A stretch of 64,000 nt of DNA from Lotus japonicus (taxonomy: Eukaryota; Streptophyta; Magnoliopsida; Fabales; Fabaceae): assembly GCF_012489685.1 (NCBI RefSeq), contig NC_080042.1, forward strand, positions 22,024,150 to 22,088,149, read 5' to 3'. Below the pieces are notes generated by a model. The model was not told the DNA's origin. It did not search any database and saw only the letters and a list, made by a program, of their open reading frames with translations. Positions 1 to 9,855 of the stretch are shown here, one piece after another. The position numbers and the translations under genes were made by a program. Each line of letters begins with the position of its first letter. The stretch's first letter is position 1.

Positions 1-955
1 CAAGTGACTAACAATTACACTGACTTAGCTCACACTAAGATTCACTCTCTTAGTCTTCTCTAGGATCCGATCAACCTTGATCTCCTAAAGGAACTAAACA
101 AACTGTTTATCAAAGAATTGTTTACAAGAGATTTGCTTCTAAAAAGCTAATTGTAAACTCAATGAATTTCAGATGAAAGAAAGCTTAGAATAATTTGAAT
201 ATGTCTTGCGCGTGTGTATTTCTTTTTCTAGCCGCTTCTTTCATTCTTCAGCCTCTATATATACTCCAAGGATTAGGGTTGAGCGTTGCATGGGAAATGC
301 TACCGTTGGAGGGCAGTTCTGGAAAATCCAGCTTCTGCTGTGGCTGAGAACGTTAGGTAAGTCGTCAGGAAGGTACACTTGCTTTTGTACTTGGATAGCG
401 ACTTGACCTTTTAACCTAGGAGACTTCTGATCAGGGGAATACTTCATATTGGAACTTGTGAAGCCGGTTGATCAGAGTCAGAGGGAAAGCACAGATCCTC
501 TGACCATTGTATCTTCTGATTCTGAACTCAGAGGGAAGAACATGGCCTTCAGAGTTTCTTGCTTCTGGACTTCAGAGTTTCCACTATTCAGCTTCTGGAT
601 CTTTCAGAGTCTTCTACACCATCAGAACATCTGAACCTTCAGTGTTTCTTGGTTATCAGGACTTCTGGATCTTCAGAGCTTCTAGCGACTGAGTCCACAT
701 CAGAGTTTGTATAGCTTCAGAACTTCTGAAGCTTTTCCACTGTTCATACTGAACATGGTGAATGCGAAAGCGTTGCTTGGGTTACCCTTTATACACAGTG
801 CTTCTGATTTGTGTGAGATTGAGTTGAGGTCAGAGCCTGTAAATAGCACACTCTGGAAAAACACGTTAGAGTACCACAATTGTTCATATCAAAAGGTTAA
901 CTTGTAATCATCAAAACATAGAGTTGTACTTACTAGATCAAAACTTGATCTTACA
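1..955 (-). mobile_element. SIRE-type copia element A, 3' LTR (left end cut by window)
   Basis: This stretch recurs at 20859-21791 at the same spacing, 933 aligned bases with two substitutions that I could find, so the two are the LTRs of one element. Read on the minus strand it begins TGTAAGATC at 955 and is followed at 956-969 by a polypurine tract, which marks it as the 3' LTR of a minus-strand element. It is rich in CAGAG/TTCTG motifs, as are the other SIRE-type LTR pieces in the window. The true left end is not identifiable because the window starts inside or at the edge of the LTR. Short open frames here have no family resemblance and I treat them as chance. Confidence 0.9.
255..263 (-). 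promoter_or_regulatory. TATA box of copia A LTR promoter
   Basis: The minus strand reads TATATATAG, set in the U3 part of the LTR upstream of the internal region. The same motif is present in the other LTR at 21091-21099. It is the most likely core promoter for the genomic RNA; the start site itself is inferred. Confidence 0.5.
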
Positions 956-969
956 ATCTCCCCCTTTTT
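956..969 (-). other. Polypurine tract (PPT) of copia A
   Basis: On the minus strand AAAAAGGGGGAGAT directly abuts the LTR start TGTAAG, as expected for the plus-strand DNA primer of an LTR retroelement. The same junction is seen in the fragment at 28503-28516 and, with one G to A change, near 40084 and 43832. Confidence 0.85.
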
Positions 970-1701
970 GATGATGACAAAACTAAGATTTTTGATGAAC
1001 AATTCTTAAACATTAAACTGAATTCACTCAGAGTTTAGAGATATAGAATAAGACTTATCCTGATGTGAATAGTTTATCTTGCTCATTCTGAATTCAAGTC
1101 ACTGCTTGATTCTGAGCTTAGCTCCCCCTGAATCTAATACTTGATGAAAACGTTAGTAAAGTCTAGATTCTGAGCTAAAAAAAAATATAAGAGTTCAGAG
1201 TGAAAAGCTTATGACATAGATGAAAAACGAATAATCAGAGCGCATAAGTGATCAGAGTCAGGGACAAGGTATCAGAGTCTTGGGTATCAGAGTCAACTTA
1301 GAATCACTTCAGAAGAAGTGAAATGTATTCCTTGTATTTGCCCAGTGACACATCTATGGTCATGAAGGTGGAACTGTTAAAATCTCCAAAAGAAAAATAA
1401 GTCACACTAACACATCTTACAAATCAAAAACTGGGTTTACTCCCCCTTTTTGTCATAAGCAAAAAGCTTGGGGTGTGAAAAACTTAGCTTGAAGTACAAG
1501 GTACTCCCCCTTAGAGAAGGTCTAAGTTTAAAAGAAAATAAAAACGATGTAAGAATCAGAGTTAGGCGAAAATAAATAGAAGAGTTAATGCAAGGGATGA
1601 ACGTTTACCACCGGTCAAGTGAGTAAATAGAAGGGTCAGTTACCAAGAACTTAACCTCGAGAAACTGTAAGAGCATTAACTTTCAGAGAGAAAGTGAAGC
1701 C
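970..1701 (-). other. 3' untranslated region of copia A
   Basis: There is no credible ORF here. It holds two further PPT-like G5AG blocks (near 1441-1451 and 1503-1512) and dense TCAGAG motifs. The part from about 1560 to 1701 is conserved in the fragments at 27327-28892 and 38526-40474, where it likewise precedes the antisense small gene, so it probably contains that gene's promoter. Confidence 0.6.
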
Positions 1702-1708
1702 TATAAAA
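1702..1708 (+). promoter_or_regulatory. TATA box for the antisense ORF
   Basis: TATAAAA lies about 55-60 bases upstream of the ATG at 1763, on the strand opposite to the retroelement. Related copies keep it: TATATAAA at 27797-27804 and TATAAA at 39384-39389 (both minus strand), in a conserved stretch of roughly 200 bases. That position fits an independent antisense promoter. Confidence 0.55.
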
Positions 1709-1762
1709 AGCGTTGGAGAGAAAGGTAAGCTTCACACCTCGAATAATTTTCAGTAAAAAAAA

Positions 1763-2155
1763 ATGGCATCATACAACGTAGCACTAGAAGAGCTGAGGAA
1801 GAAGGCCTTTGAAGAGGACTTGTTCCTGAACATCAGGCATCCAGAGGGTGCAACTACCATCGCGGAGCTGACACGGACACTGCTGGAAGAGGACCTGCGT
1901 CCAGAGTTGGAGAGAGACCTGAAGGAATTTCTTGCCTTCGTGGAGGAGGTGCATGAACTCAGCCGGCTTGAACTCAAGCTGCTGGAAGAGAAGGAGAGTT
2001 TGGAAGAGAAGCTCAAGACTTCAGAAGAGATTATGGAGAGGGATGAGCTAAAGATCAGGCTCAGCAACATCCAGCATGTACTGGAGCGTCTGGAGAAGGA
2101 TAGGTCAGAGCAGCGCCAGGAGTGCAGAAGAATGAGGAGGGATCCTCCATTCTAG
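1763..2155 (+). CDS. Antisense coiled-coil protein in SIRE-type element (copy A)
   Basis: This is a 130-residue ORF on the strand opposite to gag, pol and the env-like ORF, between the env-like stop and the 3' LTR. The protein starts MASYNVALEELRKKAFEED, is dominated by Leu/Glu/Lys/Arg heptad-like runs from about residue 50 to 120 (predicted coiled coil), and ends in a basic RRMRRDPPF tail. There is no signal peptide or membrane segment. Intact same-length homologs lie at 27357-27749 and 38944-39336, and a broken one at 53697-53935, always antisense to their element. A TATA box lies just upstream. I do not know a function. Accessory antisense ORFs are known in some plant LTR elements, so this may be an accessory gene or a captured one. 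Coding status is supported by length and sequence conservation among copies. Confidence 0.75.
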   Translation: MASYNVALEELRKKAFEEDLFLNIRHPEGATTIAELTRTLLEEDLRPELERDLKEFLAFVEEVHELSRLELKLLEEKESLEEKLKTSEEIMERDELKIRLSNIQHVLERLEKDRSEQRQECRRMRRDPPF

Positions 2156-2353
2156 ATTATATGATGTAAAGAAATATGATGTAGACATAGAATTATGAAT
2201 AAAAAGACTTTTGCAAACATATGTGACATAATTATATAGATAGGCATATATAATCACAAACGAACAGGTTAGCATAAATAAGTAAAAAGAAACAGAGTTG
2301 AACAAAAAGAAAACAAAGTTAACGAAAAAGAAGAGAAAGAAGAGATCCTAAAA

Positions 2354-5300
2354 CTAAGGTTTGTCAGTGCGTCGCAGAAGTTCCATCATCATTTGCTTCA
2401 TCTCAATCAGCATGGATTCATGAGTATCAAGACGTTGTTCCATGATGTCGAGTCTGGATGAGCTTGTCTGAGTAGAGCCGGAAGGAACATTCTGAGCAGC
2501 TTGAGGATCTGGAATGGAAGCAGAAGCAGCAGGAGTAAACACAACTGGTGCAAGTCGCTCTGCCTCAGCCTCAGCTTCAAGTCGCTCTGCCTCAAGTCTG
2601 GCTTGTTCAGCGTGAGCTGCTGCTTGACGTGCAGCTTCTTCTGCTTGTTCTTTCTTTCTCTTGGCTTCTTCAATAGCTTCAAGAAGCTTATTTCTCTGTT
2701 CTAGTTCATGAAGAGCCACCCTTCTAGCAAACCTTTGCTTTGCAGCCTCAATGCTCTGACTGCCCTCTGCATGCAGGAGCTGCATCATAATCGGAACTTG
2801 AGCCACTAGCCAAGTGCTCAGATTGTTCCACTCATCAGCCACATTTTCAGCATTCTCACTGAGATCAGTCTGACCGTGCACATTGCGGAGCCTCAAGGAG
2901 GCTTCATGATAGAAGATATTGATGCACTCAGAGAGAGATGTGGGTTGAAGGTGAGTATAGGGAATTATGGAGAGGTTGGGTGCAGGAGAGGCTGGGTGAT
3001 TGCTGCTATGAGCTTCAGAGGCACCTTGTGGAGAACCAATGTTAATCATGGGAGCATTGGGTTCAGAGGTTCCAAGGTGAGGGTCTGAAGTTTCAACCAG
3101 AGGGTGAGGTGATCTAACCGAGGATTGGTTAGACACTGATTGTTCGGGTTCAGGGTCTGGTTGAATGGCCTCTTGTTGGTCAGGGACAGGGTGAGCTGGT
3201 TGAACTAAGGGGTCTGCCTCTTGGATAGGATTGGCCAAGATAGGTTCATCTGGGTCAACTAGACGTTCAGGTCTAGGGCCAGGATATCTCCTAGGGCTTG
3301 GACAGGTAAGGTAATACTCTTCCAAGGCAGACACCTTCTCTTTTCTAACCTCCATGAATTTTCTAAGGGATTCAGAGTTATTGGAGGGAGAAGAGTCAAC
3401 AGTATTGATTGGAAAGGATACAGGTGTAAAGGCTGTGGATGAGTCTGTATCCGTGGTTCTGGCAGCAGGACGTTCTGATGCTCTGGGAGCAGAGTGATCA
3501 GACGTTCTGGGTTGTGGTTCTGTTTGGATTGGCTCGGGTTGTTCATGGATGATTGGTTCAGAAGATAATGGGTCGTATGGAATGGTGAGGAGAGATGTTG
3601 GTTCTTCTGACCTAGAGGGTTGACTCTGAAGCAAATTCCAGAGGGGTGCTTCAGTAGGAGAAGGTTGAAAGAAGGAAGATCTTGGGGAATGTGGTGGAGA
3701 GGTGGTTTGTGCGGCTGGTTGGGATTCAGGAATAGGAGTGAGGGGATTTGAGGAGTGTTGAAGCAAGGCAGAAATAGGAAGTGCATCAAATAAATTCAAA
3801 TCATCATCAGAAGCAAGTGCAGGCTTACTTGAATGTGCTGATGATCGAGTCACTCTGGCAGGAGGTTCAGTCCTTCTGACCACTGCAGCAGCTGGTTCCA
3901 CCCGAGTAGGCTTCACCAGGATTCTGACCTTCTTCTGCTTCTTCTTAGGAGGACCATCCTCACTATCACTATCATCACCATCATCAGGCTTTCTCTTTGT
4001 CTTCTTGACCAGAGGGACATCAGATTCTTCAGAGGATTCTTCCAGAACCATCTTCCTCTGAGCTTTCTTCTTGGGAGGAGAAGGAAACTCTGGAGCTGGC
4101 GGTAGTCTGCTGAAGAAATCATCAAGATCAATCTCGAATCCTTGAGCCCTGAGGTCTTCAACATAGCATCTGATGGCTTCAGGATTGTCTGCTTGAGTCC
4201 ACAGTGGGTAGTCATTCAGAGGCATTCTTCTTCCTCTGATCTCAAAAGATGTGTCTTCATGAGCAGGAGCAATCTTCTTCTGGATTAAGCCCATCTTCTT
4301 CAAGGAGTTTGCAGTGAAGACATCACTGACAATTGTGCTCAAATCCTCTGTGCAACCAGCATTGATCAAATCTTGCACCAAGTTGCTTTCAATGAGAAAG
4401 TCTGAGAGCAGCCTCCCAAAAGGGATATATTTGATTGCAGACTTGATGGAGGCGGTGGTGCGAGACTTCCTGATGCATTCCTTCAAGTAGGAGAACAGGA
4501 AGTAGGGAAGGCAGATCTTCTCCTGATCTTGGATGAAGAACAACATCGCCTTCTGGTTGAAGTTGATGTAGTCTGGAGAACTGCCCTTCGGTCTCTGATT
4601 GATGCAGTTGAGCAGGATCTTGTGCCAGATCCTGAGTTTGGGGTGAAGGTCCATCACCTTGTAACTTGTCTTGCCCGGTTTGAAGGTGGTGTACAGGGCC
4701 TTGTTGACTTTGTCTTTGGTGCTGGGTTTCAGCTTGGATTCCGTCAGTTGGAACCGATATCCATAAGCAGTTTCTGCTCCTAGCAGATTCACGAATGATT
4801 TCTCAGTGATGATGATCTTCCTGCCAAGAATGTGAGAGACCACTTGAGTATCATCGCAGTCTGCGTGCTTCCAGAATTCCTTTACCAGTTTCTCATACAC
4901 CGGTCCTTGAAGTCGATTGAAGTAGTTTCCCCAACCTTGAGCTTGGACTTCAGGACGAAGATCAAACCCATTTGCAGCCAGGTTGTCGAGGTCGAATCTC
5001 CATTCTGCTAGGACTTGGAGTTCCGCAGGAGCAAATACGCAGTGAACGGCACAGCCCCGTTCTGCAATTGGAACAATCTGCTCTTGAGCTTGAACTTGTT
5101 CTTGTGCCGGGTTCTCAGAGCCCCTTTGACCCGTTGCCAAACCAACTTCCATGTGAGGGAACTGAGGTGCATCTGCAGTAGATCTTCTGGTTTGTCTCAC
5201 CATTTTGAAGAGGTTGAAGGTTTGAGGTAGAAGATGAAGTTTGAAGGATGAAGAGAGATCGAGAGAGAAATCAAGAAAGAGGCGGTTTTGAAAAGCAGAG

Positions 5301-5359
5301 AGTGCGAGAGTGAAAACCGGAAGTGAACGAGAACGTGTGTGTATAGTGGGTTTTATCAA
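2354..5359 (-). CDS. Env-like / 'putative plant transposon protein' ORF of copia A
   Basis: An uninterrupted ORF of 1001 codons lies downstream of pol, the position of the env-like third ORF in SIRE/Maximus copia elements. The first 52 residues may be untranslated leader; a Met at residue 53 (codon at 5203-5201, MVRQTRR) is shared with copy E at 50594 and is the better start. Residues about 100-400 are a globular domain (EWRFDLDNLAANG, FWKHADCDDTQVVSHILGR) that resembles the legume 'putative plant transposon protein' domain. Then come acidic and Lys-rich tracts (PPKKKQKKVR), a long Pro/Ser/Thr-rich linker, and a C-terminal coiled coil (EAIEEAKRKKEQAEEAARQ) ending ELLRRTDKP. I see no clear transmembrane helix in the mature part, so an envelope role is not supported here; the name reflects position only. 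Confidence 0.8.
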   Translation of the reverse strand: MIKPTIHTRSRSLPVFTLALSAFQNRLFLDFSLDLSSSFKLHLLPQTFNLFKMVRQTRRSTADAPQFPHMEVGLATGQRGSENPAQEQVQAQEQIVPIAERGCAVHCVFAPAELQVLAEWRFDLDNLAANGFDLRPEVQAQGWGNYFNRLQGPVYEKLVKEFWKHADCDDTQVVSHILGRKIIITEKSFVNLLGAETAYGYRFQLTESKLKPSTKDKVNKALYTTFKPGKTSYKVMDLHPKLRIWHKILLNCINQRPKGSSPDYINFNQKAMLFFIQDQEKICLPYFLFSYLKECIRKSRTTASIKSAIKYIPFGRLLSDFLIESNLVQDLINAGCTEDLSTIVSDVFTANSLKKMGLIQKKIAPAHEDTSFEIRGRRMPLNDYPLWTQADNPEAIRCYVEDLRAQGFEIDLDDFFSRLPPAPEFPSPPKKKAQRKMVLEESSEESDVPLVKKTKRKPDDGDDSDSEDGPPKKKQKKVRILVKPTRVEPAAAVVRRTEPPARVTRSSAHSSKPALASDDDLNLFDALPISALLQHSSNPLTPIPESQPAAQTTSPPHSPRSSFFQPSPTEAPLWNLLQSQPSRSEEPTSLLTIPYDPLSSEPIIHEQPEPIQTEPQPRTSDHSAPRASERPAARTTDTDSSTAFTPVSFPINTVDSSPSNNSESLRKFMEVRKEKVSALEEYYLTCPSPRRYPGPRPERLVDPDEPILANPIQEADPLVQPAHPVPDQQEAIQPDPEPEQSVSNQSSVRSPHPLVETSDPHLGTSEPNAPMINIGSPQGASEAHSSNHPASPAPNLSIIPYTHLQPTSLSECINIFYHEASLRLRNVHGQTDLSENAENVADEWNNLSTWLVAQVPIMMQLLHAEGSQSIEAAKQRFARRVALHELEQRNKLLEAIEEAKRKKEQAEEAARQAAAHAEQARLEAERLEAEAEAERLAPVVFTPAASASIPDPQAAQNVPSGSTQTSSSRLDIMEQRLDTHESMLIEMKQMMMELLRRTDKP

Positions 5360-5649
5360 ATAACCGTTGTTGATTCAAAAAGCACTTTAAGATCAACGGT
5401 TGAAAATTAAAGATAGATAGTAACAGTAAAATACACAATCACACACAGGAGATAAGCATATCTACACGCAATCATAACAGACTGTCACACGGGCACAAGG
5501 AATTATGCATCAGAAATTCTGACACACGTGTTATTGTCTCAGCTTCAGAGTCAGTACCAGTGGGCACACACACTCTGATTGAGTTACCTTCTGGACTAGA
5601 CATCTTCTGATCGAGAAGTATCATAGTCAGAGGTTCTGATCCATCTTCA
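5360..5649 (-). other. pol to env-like ORF spacer of copia A
   Basis: About 290 bases lie between the pol stop and the first ATG of the env-like ORF, with no ORF of note. The matching spacer in copy E is at 50151-50437. It may carry the splice acceptor or internal promoter used for the third ORF; I cannot tell which. Confidence 0.5.
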
Positions 5650-6618
5650 CTATGGACAAAAGTCCATGTTTAGATTTTTCAGAATAAAATTAAATCTATC
5701 CTCTGCTAAGGGCTTTGTAAAGATATCTGCCCATTGATGGTCAGTATCAACAAACTTCAGAAGAAGTACGCCCTTCTGCACATAATCTCTAATGAAGTGA
5801 TACTTTACCTCAATGTGCTTTGCCCTTGAATGCAAGATAGGATTCTTGCTCAACGAGATTGCAGCAGTGTTGTCACAATAAATTGGGATATTACTCTCAA
5901 GGATCTGATAATCCTCCAGCTGATGTTTCATCCAGAGCATCTGTGTGCTGCATATTGCTGCTGAGATATATTCTGCCTCTGCAGTTGATAGTGCAATGGT
6001 TGATTGCCTCTTGCTTGCCCATGAGACTAGATTGCTTCCCAGAAATTGACAATTTCCAGAAGTACTTTTTCTCTCTGTTCTATCTCCAGCATAATCAGCA
6101 TCACAATAACCTGAAAGCTTATAATCTGATGTTTTCTTATACATCAAGCCAAGGTTAGTGGTGCCTTTCAGATACCTTAGGATCCTCTTAACAGCAGTTA
6201 AGTGGGTTTCCCTTGGATCTGATTGGAAACGAGCACATAAGTGAACACTAAATAATATGTCTGGCCTAGATGCAGTTAAGTATAGAAGTGAACCTATCAT
6301 TCCACGATAGATCTTCTGACATACTTTACCACTTTTATCTTCTTTCTCCAAAATGCATGTAGGATACATTGGAGTCTTGGCCACTGTAGATTCCAGCATA
6401 TTGAACTTCTTCAGAAGTTCTTTAGTGTACTTGCTCTGATGGATATATGTTCCTTCTGGTGTTTGATCAACTTGTATTCCCAGAAAATACTTTAATTCTC
6501 CCATCATACTCATCTCAAATTCAGCCTGCATCATCTCAGAAAATTCTTTGCATAGAGATTGATTAGCAGAACCAAATATAATATCATCAACATAAATTTG
6601 CACAATTAAGTCTTGCAA
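5650..6618 (-). pseudogene. copia A pol, C-terminal part: RT end and RNase H
   Basis: The 322-residue frame begins at the reverse transcriptase active site (QIYVDDIIFG) and runs through the RT thumb into RNase H, with acidic residues in CDADYAGD, TAEAEY, CDNTAA and WADIFTK, ending NMDFCP. It is out of frame with the upstream part of pol. Comparison with copy E (around 49270-49310) shows that 16 bases are missing here near 6610, which causes the shift. Pol should be read as one gene, 5650 to about 8790, broken at this point. Confidence 0.9.
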
Positions 6619-8735
6619 AAAAGAGTTGTATCTACTTTACCCCTTACAAACTCATTCTCCAGAAGGAATGAGCTAAGTCTCTCATACCATGCTCTGGGAG
6701 CTTGCTTCAGACCGTAGAGTGATTTCTTCAATTTGAACACATGGTCTGGTTTCTTTTCATCTTCAAAACCTGGGGGTTGATGAACATAGACTTCCTCTGA
6801 GATATAACCATTTAGGAAGGCACTCTTTACGTCCATCTGATGTAGAACTATGTTGTGATTTACTGAGAAGGAGATCAACAGTCTAATTGCCTCCAGTCTT
6901 GCTACCGGAGCAAATGTTTCAGTGTAGTCTATTCCTTCCTGCTGGCTGTAGCCTTGAGCAACTAGCCTTGCCTTGTTTCTGACTACTTCTCCTTTCTCAT
7001 TTAGCTTGTTTCTGAATACCCATTTCGTTCCAATAACATGAACATTCTCAGGCTTCTTCACTAAGCTCCAAACATCGTTCTTGGAAAATTGATTCAATTC
7101 TTCTTCCATGGCCAGAATCCACTCCTTGTCCTGAAGAGCTTCATCTATGGACTTGTGTTCAATTAAGGACACCAATCCTTTCAGACTCAGCAAGGTCTCT
7201 TCAGAGGGTCTGAAGGCAGATCTGGTTCTGACTGGTTCATCTTTGTTGCCCAGAATCAATTCCTTAGGGTGAGCTGCAGTGATTCTGCTCTTCTTCAGAG
7301 TTTGTGAGTTAGAGGGACCAGCTTCTTCCTCTGGTTCATCTTCCTCTGGCTCAACTTCCTCTGGAGCTTTGCCTTTGTCAGAAACATTAATGCTTAAATC
7401 TGCAAACTTTTCAACTAGCTTTGACTGGTCAGAGTCAAGCTTATCATCAAATCTAACATGAATAGATTCTTCAATAGTCTTAGCATCAGTATTATAAAAT
7501 CTAAAACCTTTAGATCTATCAGAATAACCAAGTAATAGACACTTAGAAGACTTAGCATCAAATTTATGCAATCTATCCTTAGTATTGAGAACATAACAAA
7601 CACAGCCAAAAGGATGAAAATAAGAAATGTTGGGTTTTATGTTCTTCCACAATTCATAAGGAGTCTTATTCAGAATTGGTCTCACAGAGATTCTGTTATG
7701 AATGTAACATGCTGTATTTACTGCCTCTGCCCAAAAGTGCTTAGCCATGCCAGTTTCTTGGAGCATGGTTCTAGCCATCTCCTGAAGAGTTCTGTTCTTC
7801 CTCTCAACAACACCATTTTGTTGAGGAGTTCTGGGACAAGAGAAATCATGTGCAATTCCATAGGAATCAAACAGACTCTCAAACTTGTCATTCTCAAACT
7901 CTCCACCATGGTCACTTCTGACACGCACAATTCTACAAGCCTTCTCGTTTTGCACTTGAGCAATGAAGGTAGAGAACACAGCATGAGACTCATCCTTGCG
8001 GGTTAGAAACTTTACCCATGTCCAGCGGCTATAGTCATCAACGATAACCATCCCATATCTCTTGCCACCTATAGACTCAGTTTTCACTGGTCCAAAAAGG
8101 TCGATATGCAGAAGTTCCAACGGCCTTGAGGTTGAGACAACATTCTTTGCCTTGAAAGGGACTTTTGTGAATTTGCCTTTCTGACATGCTTCACAAAGAG
8201 CGTCTGAAGCGAACTTCAGATTGGGTAAGCCCCTGACAAGGTTTAGCTTGCTCAGCTGAGAAATCTTTCTCATACTGGCATGCCCTAACCGTCTATGCCA
8301 TACCCACTGCTCTTCATTAACAGACAGAAGGCACTTCACATTCTGAGCCTCCAACTCAGATAATCTGATCTTATAGATGTTGTTCTTCCTCTTGCTGTTA
8401 AATAGAACAGAGCCATCGATCTGACTTACAGCCCGGCAGGACTTTTGATTGAATATAACATCATAACCCTTGTCAGCTAATTGACTTATAGACAATAAGT
8501 TATGTGTTAAGCCGTCTACCAATAAAACATTATCAATGCATGGACTACTATCTACACAAATAGTACCAGTACCAATAATTTTACCCTTTTCATTTCCTCC
8601 GAAGCCAACTTCGCCTCCAGGCTTAAGTTTCAGCTCTCGGAACATACGCTTTTCTCCCGTCATGTGACGCGAGCATCCACTGTCCAGATACAATGATTGG
8701 TGTTTCAGTGGAGCTATCAAGGATATCTGCAACAT
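6606..8735 (-). CDS. copia A pol: protease, integrase, N-terminal RT
   Basis: The 709-residue frame carries an aspartic protease motif ([13 protein letters not shown], residues ~15-27), the integrase zinc-binding H-H-C-C region (WHRRLGHAS to CEACQKGKF, ~145-190), and integrase core acidic residues in [16 protein letters not shown] and NGVVERKN. After an acidic linker comes RT ([39 protein letters not shown]). The integrase-before-RT order defines copia. It ends after TTLFCKT because of the 16-base deletion, so RT lacks its YVDD motif in this frame. The frame overlaps the gag frame by over 100 bases in a different phase. Confidence 0.92.
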   Translation of the reverse strand: MLQISLIAPLKHQSLYLDSGCSRHMTGEKRMFRELKLKPGGEVGFGGNEKGKIIGTGTICVDSSPCIDNVLLVDGLTHNLLSISQLADKGYDVIFNQKSCRAVSQIDGSVLFNSKRKNNIYKIRLSELEAQNVKCLLSVNEEQWVWHRRLGHASMRKISQLSKLNLVRGLPNLKFASDALCEACQKGKFTKVPFKAKNVVSTSRPLELLHIDLFGPVKTESIGGKRYGMVIVDDYSRWTWVKFLTRKDESHAVFSTFIAQVQNEKACRIVRVRSDHGGEFENDKFESLFDSYGIAHDFSCPRTPQQNGVVERKNRTLQEMARTMLQETGMAKHFWAEAVNTACYIHNRISVRPILNKTPYELWKNIKPNISYFHPFGCVCYVLNTKDRLHKFDAKSSKCLLLGYSDRSKGFRFYNTDAKTIEESIHVRFDDKLDSDQSKLVEKFADLSINVSDKGKAPEEVEPEEDEPEEEAGPSNSQTLKKSRITAAHPKELILGNKDEPVRTRSAFRPSEETLLSLKGLVSLIEHKSIDEALQDKEWILAMEEELNQFSKNDVWSLVKKPENVHVIGTKWVFRNKLNEKGEVVRNKARLVAQGYSQQEGIDYTETFAPVARLEAIRLLISFSVNHNIVLHQMDVKSAFLNGYISEEVYVHQPPGFEDEKKPDHVFKLKKSLYGLKQAPRAWYERLSSFLLENEFVRGKVDTTLFCKT

Positions 8736-9625
8736 AGATAATCTTGTCCTTAGGTACCCACTTTCTGGGTCCTCTTTTGTTAGTTACCCCAGAGGTTCTG
8801 ATCACCTTGGGTGTCTCAACATAATATTTTAAAGGAATATTTGCATGATATTTAGTCATAGAGAAAGATCCCTTTTTAAGAGGATGTTTAGCAACTTTAG
8901 CAGGTACAGGATCAGGCAATATGGTACCAGAGGGAACAAAGCATTCATACAAGGATTTAGCTTTAGACACAGAAGACTCATTTCTAATTGGTTTAGAATA
9001 GCCAATGCCATGCATTCCATTTCTGCTTACGCCATAGATCATTGAAGCCATTAAGCTTCTATCCACGCTTTTAGCTAGGAATCTTTGAAAAGTCTTTTCA
9101 TACTTAGATTCATTCCTACAATCAGAGGCATCACAGGCAACAATTTCTTCTAACTTAGCAATCTGGTTCTTAAGCACAGAGTTAGAATTTACCAAAGCAT
9201 GATTTTCATTTTTCAAATCTGAAATAATTTTCTCATGTTCAGAAGGAGTCTTGGAGACAGCAGATAAGTTCTTTTTCAACTTTTTATGCTTAGACAATAA
9301 AGAGTTATACTTATCCATGATATCAGACAAAGCATGTTTCAGTTCAGAGGTAGAGAAAGAAGCAAATACCTCATTTTCATCGTCTGAGTTAGGATCTCCT
9401 TCTGATTCTGAGTCAGAGTCAACAGCTTCCTTTGACTCTGATCCTTTGTCTTTGACAATGGCCATGAGTCCTTGGACTTCACCATCAGAGTCAACATCCT
9501 CTGACTCTGATTCATCGAATGTCACCATCAGACTCTTCTTGGTCTTGAAGTGCTTCTTTGGCTTCTTGTCTTTCTTCAACTTTGGACAATCACTTTTGTA
9601 GTGCCCAGATTCTTTGCACTCAAAG
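8623..9625 (-). pseudogene. copia A gag, C-terminal part, truncated
   Basis: The frame is open from the junction at about 9625 and ends at 8623. It begins inside a CCHC zinc knuckle (ECKESGHYKSDC, 9623-9588), which identifies gag nucleocapsid, followed by a Lys-rich stretch, an acidic Ser/Asp/Glu region (SDSESEGDPNSDDE) and a coiled coil (LSKHKKLKKNLS, LKNENHALVNSNSVLK). The last third reaches the protease region, where the reading frame passes to pol. All of gag before the knuckle, the PBS and the inner LTR edge are missing: sequence switches here to the tail of another element's LTR. Confidence 0.85.
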
Positions 9626-9855
9626 TGTAAATTAGCTATTTACTAGTGTCTTTGACCTAAGATTAGGCGAATGTTAGTCGTGCTATACTTTTATCGGTTT
9701 TGATACAATCCTTGAACTTTTCCTGAACCTTCTCCTTCATAAATTTATTTCATCCAATAAACTCTTGTTCAGGTTTCCCTTCACGATACATCGAACTTAT
9801 TCGTTAATAAGGAATTTCACTAATTTATTCTAAGCTTAAAATCTTGGGTCTCACA
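9622..9855 (-). mobile_element. Tail (234 bp) of a long Ty3-like LTR
   Basis: This piece matches 20625-20858 and 13425-13658, the U3-terminal end of the long LTR. On the minus strand the LTR starts TGTGAGACCC at 9855. The rest of the LTR is absent; it joins copia gag at a short shared AAAG. Confidence 0.85.

Noticed and set aside
206..907. Several 60-70 codon ORFs in the copia LTR, repeated near 21042-21743
   Set aside because: They are identical because the LTRs are identical; they have no protein motif and show no synonymous bias.
2354..5359. True viral envelope protein
   Set aside because: No convincing transmembrane or fusion segment is visible in the mature part; only the position is env-like.
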